NCBI GenBank assembly: GCA_028336925.1
Contig: JAOKVV010000010.1
Location: 1 to 46,361, forward strand
Origin: Vicingaceae bacterium
Lineage (GTDB): Bacteria; Bacteroidota; Bacteroidia; Flavobacteriales_E; Vicingaceae
Direction of reading: 5' to 3'
DNA length: 46,361 bases
Shown here: positions 26,759 through 35,536 of the stretch, in pieces
Layout of the letters: the number at the start of each line of letters is the position of its first letter
Numbering within the stretch: the stretch's first letter is position 1
Position numbers and translations under genes: made by a program
The notes under the pieces: generated by a model
Database searches by the model: none
What the model saw: only the letters and a program-made list of their open reading frames with translations
What the model was told of the DNA's origin: nothing

Positions 26759-27601
26759 ATGAAGCAATTAGGCAAAGTAAGTATCAGTTTAAGTGTTTTG
26801 TTTTTGGTGGCTTGCGGCGGAAACGAACAGGTAGAATCCACCACTGAAATGATTACAGATTCTGCAGTAATCGAATCGCCTTCAGATAATATGCAATTGG
26901 GTATTGCCATAGAAAAGAATGGATTGAAATTCTATGAAGCCAACATTGCTAAAGATTTCCCGATTGCTAAGCTTAGTTTATCTGCGCCAACTAAGGCTGC
27001 TAAACTAAAAGCAGGAGAAGTGCAATTTGATTTTTCACTAGCCGATTATGAATTAGCGGTTCAGACAGAAGATGCAGAAATGAGGCATTGTGCCAACTCC
27101 CAAGAAGGACAACATATTCATTACATTTTAAATAATTCCCCTTATTTAGCAAAGTATGAACCTAGTTTCAAAGCTGAGTTAAACGAAGGGAATAATGTGG
27201 TTTTGGCCTTTTTATCTCGATCTTACCATGAAAGCATTAAAAATAGCACAGCGTTTACGCTAACTAATTTTCCAATTGGCAATGTAGCCGGAGATTTTGA
27301 TGAAACGGCGCCACACTTGTTTTACAGCCGACCAAAAGGTGAGTACAAAGGAAAAGATACTGAAAAAGTGTTGTTGGATTTTTATTTGATCAATACCATA
27401 CTTTCTAAGACTGGTAAGAAAGTAAAAGTGACTATTAATGAGACTGAATTTATCGTTGATAAATGGGCTCCTTATTTCGTAGAAGGGTTACCTGAAGGTG
27501 AGAATACATTCAGAATTGTATTGATTGATGCGGAAGGAAATCCCGTTCCTGGGCCATTTAATGATTCTGGCGCTCGGACAGTAGTGATGAGAAAGTCGTA
27601 G
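26759..27601 (+). CDS. Putative lipoprotein of unknown function
   Basis: 280 residues with a lipoprotein signal (lipobox FLVACGG, Cys19). A short Ser/Thr/Glu-rich linker is followed by a globular strand-rich region containing RHCANSQEGQHIHYILNN, VVLAFLSRSYHESIKN and near the end WAPYFVEGLPEGENTFRI. The His-rich QHIHYILN segment could bind metal, but I cannot name the family. It is 12 nt downstream of the biotin carrier and probably shares its transcript. No clear terminator is seen in the 231-nt gap behind it. Confidence 0.72.
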   Translation: MKQLGKVSISLSVLFLVACGGNEQVESTTEMITDSAVIESPSDNMQLGIAIEKNGLKFYEANIAKDFPIAKLSLSAPTKAAKLKAGEVQFDFSLADYELAVQTEDAEMRHCANSQEGQHIHYILNNSPYLAKYEPSFKAELNEGNNVVLAFLSRSYHESIKNSTAFTLTNFPIGNVAGDFDETAPHLFYSRPKGEYKGKDTEKVLLDFYLINTILSKTGKKVKVTINETEFIVDKWAPYFVEGLPEGENTFRIVLIDAEGNPVPGPFNDSGARTVVMRKS

Positions 27602-27791
27602 TTTTATAAAAGGGTAAAAGAAAAATAAAGTCTATTAACTTCATAGGGTTCTCTTAAGTTTCATTAATTTCTCCAAGCAGGAACCTTTGAAAAAATTGAT
27701 TCCAATATAAGAACTAAACCTTCACAAAACGCTAAATTTAAGCTATTATAGACATCCCATAATTGAAGGCAAATAATTGTTATTTGATTCC

Positions 27792-27799
27792 TACTTTTG
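27792..27799 (+). promoter_or_regulatory. -7 box for cysS
   Basis: TACTTTTG, exact match, 33 nt before the cysS ATG. No -33 box at standard spacing. The rest of the 231-nt gap (27602-27832) shows no gene, tRNA-like fold or clear hairpin. Confidence 0.5.
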
Positions 27800-27832
27800 T
27801 AATGAACAAAACATCAACAATCGATTTCACTC

Positions 27833-29320
27833 ATGTCTAATACCATCACACTTTACAATACACTTACACGACAAAAAGAAACGTTTAAACCCATCAACTC
27901 GAACAGTATCGGAATGTATGTTTGCGGGCCTACCGTGTATGGTGATGCGCATTTAGGCCATGCGAAATCGTATGTCTCTTTTGATCTAATCTATCGCTAC
28001 TTAACCCATATCTACCCACAAGTAAAATACGTTCAAAATATAACGGATGTAGGCCACTTAACGGATGATGCAGATGAAGGCGATGATAAAATTACCAAGC
28101 AATCGCGCTTAGAAAAAGTAGATCCGATGGCGGTGGTGGAAAAGTATATGTACAACTATTTTAGAGATATGGATGCGCTAAATGTTTTGCGACCAAATAT
28201 TTCTCCACGTCCTTCAGGTCACATTCCTGAGCAAATAGCTGCAATAGAAGAATTGATTAAAAAAGGCTTTGCGTATGAAGCAAATGGCTCAGTTTATTTT
28301 GATGTAACTACCTACAATAAAGACCACGACTACGGAAAGCTTTCAGGCAGAAAGGTGGAAGAAATGATGGATGGTGCAGCAAACAGAACTTTGAATGCTC
28401 AAAGTGAAAAACGCACGCCCCTTGATTTTGCAATTTGGAAAAAAGCAGACGAATCGCATTTGATGCAATGGAGCTCTCCATGGGGAATGGGATATCCGGG
28501 ATGGCATATAGAATGTACCGTAATGAGTCAAAAATACTTAGGCGATAATTTTGATATTCACGGTGGCGGATTAGAAAATGCCTTCCCACACCACGAATGT
28601 GAAATTGCGCAAGCCGAAGCCAATTCTGATAAACCTTTTGCCAACTATTGGTTGCACAATAATATGGTGACGATCAATGGTCAGAAGATGGGGAAATCAT
28701 TGGGTAACGGCATTTTTTGCCACGAATTATTTACGGGAGATAACTACCAATTAACACAGGCTTACAGCCCTATGACAATTCGGTTTTTTATTCTTCAATC
28801 GCATTACAGAAGCACATTAGATTTTTCTAATGAAGCACTTGGAGCGGCGGAGAAAGGACTAAAAAGACTGTCGAAGGCGATGCAATTAGTAGATAGCTTA
28901 AAATCAAGTGATCAATCTACCGTAAATGTTGGTGAACTAAAAGACAAGCTGTACGCAGCAATGAACGATGATTTTAATTCGCCAATTGCCATTGCTCATC
29001 TTTTTGAAGCAGTAAAGTGGATCAATAATTTAACGGAAGGGAAAGAACAAATTTCAGAAGTTGATTTAGCCACTTTTAAAACCTTTTTAAATACCTTCTT
29101 CTTCGATATTTTAGGATTAAAAATTGAATCTGATAACTCAGTGAGTAGCACAGATCATTCAGCGGTAAACGCTCTGATGGATTTAGTATTAGAATTTAGA
29201 GCGAGTGCTAAAGAAAATAAAAATTATGCCATGGCAGATCAAATAAGAGATCGCCTTAAGGCATTAAACATACAAGTAAAAGATAGTAAGGATGGCGCAA
29301 AATGGGAATATGAAAACTAA
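27833..29320 (+). CDS. cysS: Cysteine-tRNA ligase
   Basis: Charges tRNA-Cys. 495 residues, normal length for a class I CysRS. The N-terminal zinc-site Cys31 is in MYVCGPTVYGDAHLGHA, with the HIGH-type motif HLGH at 40-43; further zinc ligands are in HIECTVMS and HHECEIAQ; the KMSKS loop appears as KMGKS at 285-289. The last 14 codons or so are followed by an 11-nt overlap with the next gene, indicating co-expression with the glutaminyl-cyclase-like lipoprotein. Confidence 0.97.
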   Translation: MSNTITLYNTLTRQKETFKPINSNSIGMYVCGPTVYGDAHLGHAKSYVSFDLIYRYLTHIYPQVKYVQNITDVGHLTDDADEGDDKITKQSRLEKVDPMAVVEKYMYNYFRDMDALNVLRPNISPRPSGHIPEQIAAIEELIKKGFAYEANGSVYFDVTTYNKDHDYGKLSGRKVEEMMDGAANRTLNAQSEKRTPLDFAIWKKADESHLMQWSSPWGMGYPGWHIECTVMSQKYLGDNFDIHGGGLENAFPHHECEIAQAEANSDKPFANYWLHNNMVTINGQKMGKSLGNGIFCHELFTGDNYQLTQAYSPMTIRFFILQSHYRSTLDFSNEALGAAEKGLKRLSKAMQLVDSLKSSDQSTVNVGELKDKLYAAMNDDFNSPIAIAHLFEAVKWINNLTEGKEQISEVDLATFKTFLNTFFFDILGLKIESDNSVSSTDHSAVNALMDLVLEFRASAKENKNYAMADQIRDRLKALNIQVKDSKDGAKWEYEN

Positions 29321-30305
29321 AGTAATCATTGGATTAGCCATTAGTACACTTTTTTTTACAGCATGTGGAGAAGAGCCTAAAACCAGCAATTCTACTTTAC
29401 CCAGTAAACCGAAAGAAGCATACCGAATTACTCCACCTAGCTTTAATGCTGATTCAGCTTATCAATTCATTGCAGATCAGGTAGCTTTTGGGCCTAGAGT
29501 ACCGAATACAGAAGCGCATATAAAAACAGCTGAATACATAACTGAAAAATTACGATCGTTTGATGCAAATGTCGTAGTGCAAACAGGAGTGGTTCCCGCT
29601 TTTGATGGAACTAAATTGAACATTCAGAACATTATAGGTAGCTACAATTTAGAAAATTATAATCGAGTACTTTTGATGGCGCATTGGGATTCTCGTCCTT
29701 TTGCAGATAACGGAACAGAGCGCAAAAATGAACCTATAGATGGCGCAAATGATGGCGGAAGTGGTGTTGGTGTTTTATTAGAAATTGCTCGTCAGTTTCA
29801 ACAAAAAAGTCCAAACGTAGGTGTAGATATAGTACTTTTTGATGCAGAGGATTATGGCCAACCAACAGGAACTCCTAACCCAAAACCCGCCACATGGTGT
29901 TTGGGAAGTCAGTATTGGGCAAAAACTCCGCATTTGCCAAATTATACAGCCAATTATGGTATTTTGCTAGACATGGTAGGTGCTGCCAATGCCGTTTTTA
30001 CACAAGAGTCAATTTCATTGTACTACGCTCCTCAAATAGTAGATAAAGTTTGGAATGTAGCGGCACAATTGGGTTACACCAATTACTTCCCCTTTATGAA
30101 AACAGCTCATGTCGGCGAAGATGACCATTTATATGTGAATAGAATTGCTAAAATTCCGAGTATTGATATTATTCAATATGATGCAAATACAGGTTCTTTT
30201 GCTCCACATTGGCACACGCATAATGATAATATGGATGTAATCGACAAAAACACATTAAAAGCAGTTGGGCAAGTTGTATTGGCTACAGTTTATAACGAGA
30301 AGTAG
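29310..30305 (+). CDS. Glutaminyl-peptide cyclotransferase-like M28 zinc lipoprotein
   Basis: 331 residues from ATG 29310, which places a lipoprotein signal (lipobox LFFTACG) at the N-terminus; a longer frame from 29292 would spoil it. The M28E fold is seen in AHWDSRPFADNG, GANDGGSGVGVLLE (zinc Asp), VLFDAEDYG (catalytic Glu), CLGSQYW, LLDMVGAANAVF, HVGEDDHLYV and the final zinc His in HTHNDNMD. This pattern fits type I glutaminyl cyclases, which turn N-terminal Gln into pyroglutamate, rather than an aminopeptidase. Membrane anchoring would put it where exported proteins emerge. Overlaps cysS by 11 nt; polA follows after 129 nt. Confidence 0.85.
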   Translation: MKTKVIIGLAISTLFFTACGEEPKTSNSTLPSKPKEAYRITPPSFNADSAYQFIADQVAFGPRVPNTEAHIKTAEYITEKLRSFDANVVVQTGVVPAFDGTKLNIQNIIGSYNLENYNRVLLMAHWDSRPFADNGTERKNEPIDGANDGGSGVGVLLEIARQFQQKSPNVGVDIVLFDAEDYGQPTGTPNPKPATWCLGSQYWAKTPHLPNYTANYGILLDMVGAANAVFTQESISLYYAPQIVDKVWNVAAQLGYTNYFPFMKTAHVGEDDHLYVNRIAKIPSIDIIQYDANTGSFAPHWHTHNDNMDVIDKNTLKAVGQVVLATVYNEK

Positions 30306-30434
30306 TAAATTAGCTTAATCCCCGAACTGTAGAAAATAACATCATTTTCAATGCATTTTTTAGCCTAAAATATTTAGAAACTGCTGATTGATTCCGTACC
30401 TTCATCATCTGAATTTTAATCAAACACACTAGAG

Positions 30435-33218
30435 ATGTCAGCAGACAAAACACTTTACTTATTAGATGCTTATGCGCTTATTTACAGAGCTTTCTTTGGC
30501 CTAAGCCAGAATCAGATCATCAATTCAAAGGGACAAAACACCTCTGCCATTCTCGGATTTACGAATACACTTTGGGATGTATTACAAAATAACAACCCAA
30601 CGCATATAGCGGTGGTTTTTGACACCAATAAGCCCACAAGTAGACATACTGAATTTGCTGAATACAAAGCAAATCGTGAAGAAATGCCTGACGATATTCG
30701 GTCGGCCATTCCGTATATAAAGCAGATTATAGAAGCGTTTGATATTCCTATTTTATTCTCAGACGGCTATGAAGCGGACGACGTAATTGGAACGCTAGCC
30801 AAAAAAGCAGAAAAAGCCGGTTTTACTACTTATATGATGACTCCAGATAAAGATTTTGGACAATTAGTGAGTGAGAACATCTTTATGTATAAGCCTGCAA
30901 GAATGGGAAATAAGGCTGAAGTGTGGGGAATTAAGGAAGTATGTGACAAATTCGAGATTACAGATCCATTGCAGGTGATTGATTACTTAGGAATGTGTGG
31001 AGATGCTGTGGATAATATCCCAGGAATACCAGGTGTGGGCGATAAAACAGCTAAGAAGTTTCTAAAAGAGTACGGAAGTATTGAAAACTTGCATAAAAAT
31101 ACCCATGAACTAAAAGGGAAAATGAAAGAAAAAGTAGAAGGTAGCATTGAGCAAGCGTTACTTTCTAAAAGACTTGCAACGATTATTCTAGATGCTCCTG
31201 TGGAGTTTGAAGAAGATAAATTGATTAGAGGTGAAATGCATCGGGAAGAGCTTGCTGAGCTTTTTTCAGCGTTAGAATTTAGAACTTTAAGCAAGCGTGT
31301 ACTTGGTGAAGAGGTAGCGATAAATACGCATAACTCGGATGGACAAATGGATTTATTTGGAAGTGTAACTCCAGAAGAAATTCAGCAAAATGCACCAAAT
31401 GAGTATAAAACAATAGAAACTACTGAACATAATTATCAGTTTGTAAACACTCCCGAACTTAAAAAAGCGCTTATCAAAATACTGAACGAAGCCAAATCCG
31501 TTTGTTTTGATACTGAAACAACAGGCCTTGATGCGCAAAAAGCAGAATTAGTCGGTATTGCATTTTCTACCAAAAAAGGGGAAGGTTTTTATTACCCAAT
31601 TTCTGCTGATTACAAAACAGCTAGAAAAGAATTAGCGGACTTTCAGCCAATCTTTAAAGACGCCGAAAAACAATTAGTTGCACAAAATTTAAAGTACGAC
31701 TTAGCAATTCTAAAACGCTATGGGATAGAATTTAAAGGCCAGTTTTTTGATACCATGATTGCACACTATCTGATTCAACCAGATATGAAACACGGCATGG
31801 ATTTCTTAGCTGAAACCTATTTGCATTACCACCCAGTTTCTATCGAAACATTGATTGGTAAAAAAGGGAAGAATCAAAAAAGCATGCGCGATTTAGAGCC
31901 TGAAGCAATTTCGGACTACGCCTGTGAAGATGCAGATATTACCTTGCAGCTAAAAGAGTTATTTAACCCACAAATTGATAAACTCAACCTTAAAAAGCTA
32001 TTTTATAACATTGAAATACCGTTAGTAGAAGTATTAGCAGATATGGAAAATGAAGGAATTAATTTAGACATTAAGGCCTTAAAAATATTCTCCGAAGAGC
32101 TTGGTACTGATCTTACTCGATTAGAAAAAGAAATCCACGAAATGAGCGGAGAGCAGTTTAATGTAGACTCTCCAAAACAGCTTGGTGAAGTACTGTTTGA
32201 GAAAATGGTGATCACTGAAAAAGCCAAGAAAACAAAAACAGGTCAATACTCTACATCAGAAGAAACTCTTTCTAAATTAGCTGAAAAGCATGAAATAATT
32301 GGGGTGATTTTGGAGTACCGATCTTTGAAAAAGTTAAAATCGACTTATGTAGATGCTTTACCAGAATTGGTGAATGAAAACACGCATCGTTTGCACACCA
32401 ATTACATGCAAACAGTAGCAGCTACAGGAAGATTAAGTTCCACTAATCCGAACTTGCAAAACATTCCAATTAGAACAGAGAAAGGCCGAGAGATTCGTAA
32501 AGCATTTATTCCAAGAAATGATGACTACACGCTATTAGCCGCGGATTACTCTCAAATAGAATTGAGAATTATTGCTGCATTAAGTAAAGATGAAAGTATG
32601 ATTAATGCTTTCCAAAGTGGTGACGATATTCACGCGGCTACTGCATCTAAAGTTTTTGAAGTAGGTATACAGGATGTAACAAGAGAAATGAGAAGTAAGG
32701 CAAAGATGGTCAACTTCGGAATTATCTATGGTATTTCGGCGTTTGGTTTATCACAGCGATTGAATATTCCGAGAGGAGAAGCAGCTGAGATTATAGAAAG
32801 CTATTTCGCAAAGTACCCAAGTATTAAATCCTACATGGATAATGCTGTGACGACAGCGAAAGAGAAGGGCTATGTAGAAACCATTATGGAGAGAAGACGA
32901 TATTTAACAGATATCAACGCTAAAAATGCTGTAGTTAGAGGATTTGCAGAGCGAAATGCTATCAATGCGCCAATTCAAGGCTCGGCAGCGGATATTATTA
33001 AAATAGCGATGATTGACATTCATCATGAATTAAAAAATAGAGGTTTAAAGTCTAAATTACTTTTACAAGTACATGATGAATTGGTGTTTGATGTATTGAA
33101 AGAAGAGCTTGAAATTATCCAACCGATAATAAAACAAAAGATGGAGAATGCGGTAAAAATAGCAGTACCGTTAACAGTAGAAATGAATAATGCAATTAAT
33201 TGGTTAGAGGCACATTAA
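30435..33218 (+). CDS. polA: DNA polymerase I
   Basis: 927 residues with all three modules. An N-terminal 5'-3' nuclease (about 1-290) contains YALIYRAFFGL, DGYEADDVIGTLA and GVGDKTAKKFL. The 3'-5' proofreading domain keeps its acidic residues (DTE with Asp359 and Glu361, NLKYDLAIL, YACEDADITLQ). The polymerase domain has motif A DYSQIELR (Asp704), motif B KAKMVNFGIIYG and motif C VHDELVF (Asp881). It is complete and expected to be active in replication gap filling and repair. It begins 129 nt after the cyclase gene. Confidence 0.97.
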   Translation: MSADKTLYLLDAYALIYRAFFGLSQNQIINSKGQNTSAILGFTNTLWDVLQNNNPTHIAVVFDTNKPTSRHTEFAEYKANREEMPDDIRSAIPYIKQIIEAFDIPILFSDGYEADDVIGTLAKKAEKAGFTTYMMTPDKDFGQLVSENIFMYKPARMGNKAEVWGIKEVCDKFEITDPLQVIDYLGMCGDAVDNIPGIPGVGDKTAKKFLKEYGSIENLHKNTHELKGKMKEKVEGSIEQALLSKRLATIILDAPVEFEEDKLIRGEMHREELAELFSALEFRTLSKRVLGEEVAINTHNSDGQMDLFGSVTPEEIQQNAPNEYKTIETTEHNYQFVNTPELKKALIKILNEAKSVCFDTETTGLDAQKAELVGIAFSTKKGEGFYYPISADYKTARKELADFQPIFKDAEKQLVAQNLKYDLAILKRYGIEFKGQFFDTMIAHYLIQPDMKHGMDFLAETYLHYHPVSIETLIGKKGKNQKSMRDLEPEAISDYACEDADITLQLKELFNPQIDKLNLKKLFYNIEIPLVEVLADMENEGINLDIKALKIFSEELGTDLTRLEKEIHEMSGEQFNVDSPKQLGEVLFEKMVITEKAKKTKTGQYSTSEETLSKLAEKHEIIGVILEYRSLKKLKSTYVDALPELVNENTHRLHTNYMQTVAATGRLSSTNPNLQNIPIRTEKGREIRKAFIPRNDDYTLLAADYSQIELRIIAALSKDESMINAFQSGDDIHAATASKVFEVGIQDVTREMRSKAKMVNFGIIYGISAFGLSQRLNIPRGEAAEIIESYFAKYPSIKSYMDNAVTTAKEKGYVETIMERRRYLTDINAKNAVVRGFAERNAINAPIQGSAADIIKIAMIDIHHELKNRGLKSKLLLQVHDELVFDVLKEELEIIQPIIKQKMENAVKIAVPLTVEMNNAINWLEAH

Positions 33219-33310
33219 ATCAAAACCTCACAATTATAATCGAAATTAGGTTATTAACTAGATATGCCCATTTTTTTATCGGCCTTTTGTGAACTAAAAT
33301 ACAAGAAAAC

Positions 33311-33340
33311 AAAAAGGGAGGCAAATGCCTCCCTTAAAAC
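33311..33340 (-). terminator. Terminator of the M43 protease operon
   Basis: Perfect 10-bp stem AAGGGAGGCA/TGCCTCCCTT with a very short loop. On the minus strand it is followed by a T-rich run (TTTTTGTTTTC), so it serves the protease gene that ends at 33369. polA on the plus strand meets a weaker tail. Confidence 0.85.
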
Positions 33341-33368
33341 TACAGTTAATGTTTTACATTATGTTCAA

Positions 33369-35525
33369 TTACTGAACAACTAGCTTCTTAACAGTTCTAC
33401 TACCTGCTTGTTCAATTACGACAAAGTAAATACCTGAATGAAGAGATTCAGAGTTAATTAGCTGTTTGTGATTTCCTTTCACTAAAGATTCGGCATTGAT
33501 CATATTAATCATTCTTCGTCCTGTAAGATCGGTTAGGTAAGCTGAAACGGGCTGAGAAGAATTATTATCAAAACTTAAAGTAAAGTTACCTCTAGTTGGA
33601 TTAGGATAGATTAGCACGTTCAATTGACTTAATGAATTTTCTTCAACACCGACTATTGCTGTTCCAAAAACTTTAAGATTATCAATATAAGCGTTATTCC
33701 CGTCTCTAGAATTAAACTTTATTTTGAACATTACGTTAGACTGTCCATTCAGATTTCCTTGAAAAGTGAATACAGATACCTTTTCCCATTGACTGGAAGA
33801 AGTTGGTGTAAAATCAGCCTGACTAATCCCATTTGAACCAACAATATCAGAGTTTGTGAAACTCCATCTATTTATCCAGGTTTTACCACAATCAATTGAT
33901 GATTGTATTTCAATATAATCACTAGATGAAGTAGATCTTTTTCTATAAGCAACTTCAAACTCTAACTTTGGATTAGTAACATTTGACATATCGATACTTG
34001 GGGTAATAAAAGACTCTACCTCTCCAAAACCTTGAGTAAAAGTAGTACCACTTCGAGCGTTATTGTTTAATTTAAAACTTGCTGTGCTATTAAAACCGGC
34101 AGTAGTTGTTCTCTCCCATTTGGTATTGCCTGTAGGGTTTTCAACTATAAACTCATTAAACACTTGGAGTGCATTTTGAAAACCTTCTTCATAAAGTACA
34201 CCATCATAAGGAGTATTACTTCCATCAGTAACAATAATGTTTTGAGAAATAAACTGAGAAGATGTTCCATTTTGTCCGCTAACAGCAAACGTATAATTAT
34301 ACTTCCCAGGAGTAGTATAAACTACCGATGGGTTGGCAGCAGATGATGTCGATGGAGAAGCTCCCGGAAACGACCAATTGTACGACTGAACAGGTCCGTT
34401 ATAGGTATAATTATCTGAGAAGGTAATAGTATCTCCAACGCAAGCCAACAATACCCTAGTCGGTGTTTCTATATGTGCTATTGGAGAGCAAGTTTGAGGC
34501 ACGTAATTATCATTAGTACCAGTTGCTACTAGATTAGATGCAGAAACCATATTTTGCATCCAAGGGTAAGCAGAATTTGACAAAGAAGATCTCATAACAT
34601 TTACTTGATTCTGAGTAAACATATATTGGCAATCGTCATAACTCATATAATTCTCCATCTGATCAGGCACATTAGTTGAGAAAGCTGAAGGCCCGCTTGC
34701 ATCATTTGAGCAAGTGTTGTTCGATAAAGTACAACCAAAAGTTTCATTTGCAGCAGGAGGGGTATCACAAATTCGATCCCCACTATTAGAACAAGAAGAA
34801 CCACAGCCACTTTGGAATGTATGTAATAGGTTAAAGCAATGTCCCATTTCATGAGTCACTGTTCTTCCGTTACCTCCAAGCGCAGTTCCTAATCCACCCC
34901 ACTCGTCATTTCTAACAACAATTCCGTATGTGTTCAGGCTAGAAGAGTTGGTTGAGAACGGAAATTGTGCATATCCTAAAGTGGTTCCTGTGCCGCCACT
35001 CGATTGAATAGAGTTAACCAACCAAACGTTAAAGTATTTATTCTCATCCCACTGAGCCAAAGCTTTTACCTCATTTCGCTTATCGAAAGACAAATAAGAA
35101 TTTACTCTTGTTACCCCTTGTGTACATTGACCATTCGGATCAATTTTAGCTAACCTAAATTCTATATCTGCTCTACCCGAAAGACTGGCAAAAACAGATC
35201 TAATCTGAGAAGTATCGGCATTGGTCTTGTTAAAATCTCTATTGATTTTGTCAATCCCATCTTGGATTTGAGCTAATGAGATATTACCTACTCCATTGCT
35301 GTGAATAACATGAACTACAACCGGGACAACAATCGTTGGAGCTTTACTGCTTGATGCACTTAACTGAGCTTGGTTGTATATTTTATCAAGTTGTTTCCTA
35401 CTTGCAGGGTCCTGAAGCATTTGTTCATAAACGGAATGATCTGTTCCACATTTTTGAGCCTTAACTACAAAAGAGGAAAGCAAAAGTGTCAAAATAGTAG
35501 CAACTTTAAAAATTGATTTAAGCAT
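33369..35525 (-). CDS. Secreted M43 (pappalysin-like) metalloprotease with T9SS type-A tail
   Basis: 718 residues. Signal peptide with likely cleavage after VVKA, leaving Gln at the mature N-terminus. The M43 catalytic domain has HEMGHCFNLLH (His225, Glu226, His229, His235) and a Met-turn at MENYMSYDD. After it come a PKD domain (about 360-430, GDTITFSD... YNWSFPG), a jelly-roll-like domain with paired Cys, and a T9SS type-A sorting domain at about 637-718 (IYPNPTRGNF, DLTGRRM, GIYFVVI, KKLVVQ). Likely a secreted endopeptidase. It is the downstream partner of a paralog with the same layout, 11 nt apart. Confidence 0.92.
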   Translation of the reverse strand: MLKSIFKVATILTLLLSSFVVKAQKCGTDHSVYEQMLQDPASRKQLDKIYNQAQLSASSSKAPTIVVPVVVHVIHSNGVGNISLAQIQDGIDKINRDFNKTNADTSQIRSVFASLSGRADIEFRLAKIDPNGQCTQGVTRVNSYLSFDKRNEVKALAQWDENKYFNVWLVNSIQSSGGTGTTLGYAQFPFSTNSSSLNTYGIVVRNDEWGGLGTALGGNGRTVTHEMGHCFNLLHTFQSGCGSSCSNSGDRICDTPPAANETFGCTLSNNTCSNDASGPSAFSTNVPDQMENYMSYDDCQYMFTQNQVNVMRSSLSNSAYPWMQNMVSASNLVATGTNDNYVPQTCSPIAHIETPTRVLLACVGDTITFSDNYTYNGPVQSYNWSFPGASPSTSSAANPSVVYTTPGKYNYTFAVSGQNGTSSQFISQNIIVTDGSNTPYDGVLYEEGFQNALQVFNEFIVENPTGNTKWERTTTAGFNSTASFKLNNNARSGTTFTQGFGEVESFITPSIDMSNVTNPKLEFEVAYRKRSTSSSDYIEIQSSIDCGKTWINRWSFTNSDIVGSNGISQADFTPTSSSQWEKVSVFTFQGNLNGQSNVMFKIKFNSRDGNNAYIDNLKVFGTAIVGVEENSLSQLNVLIYPNPTRGNFTLSFDNNSSQPVSAYLTDLTGRRMINMINAESLVKGNHKQLINSESLHSGIYFVVIEQAGSRTVKKLVVQ

Positions 35526-35536
35526 AATTGGTGATA

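Noticed and set aside
27602-27832. Possible T-box or tRNA-like leader before cysS
   Set aside because: No clover-leaf, T-box core or strong hairpin could be found by eye; only a -7 box is supported.
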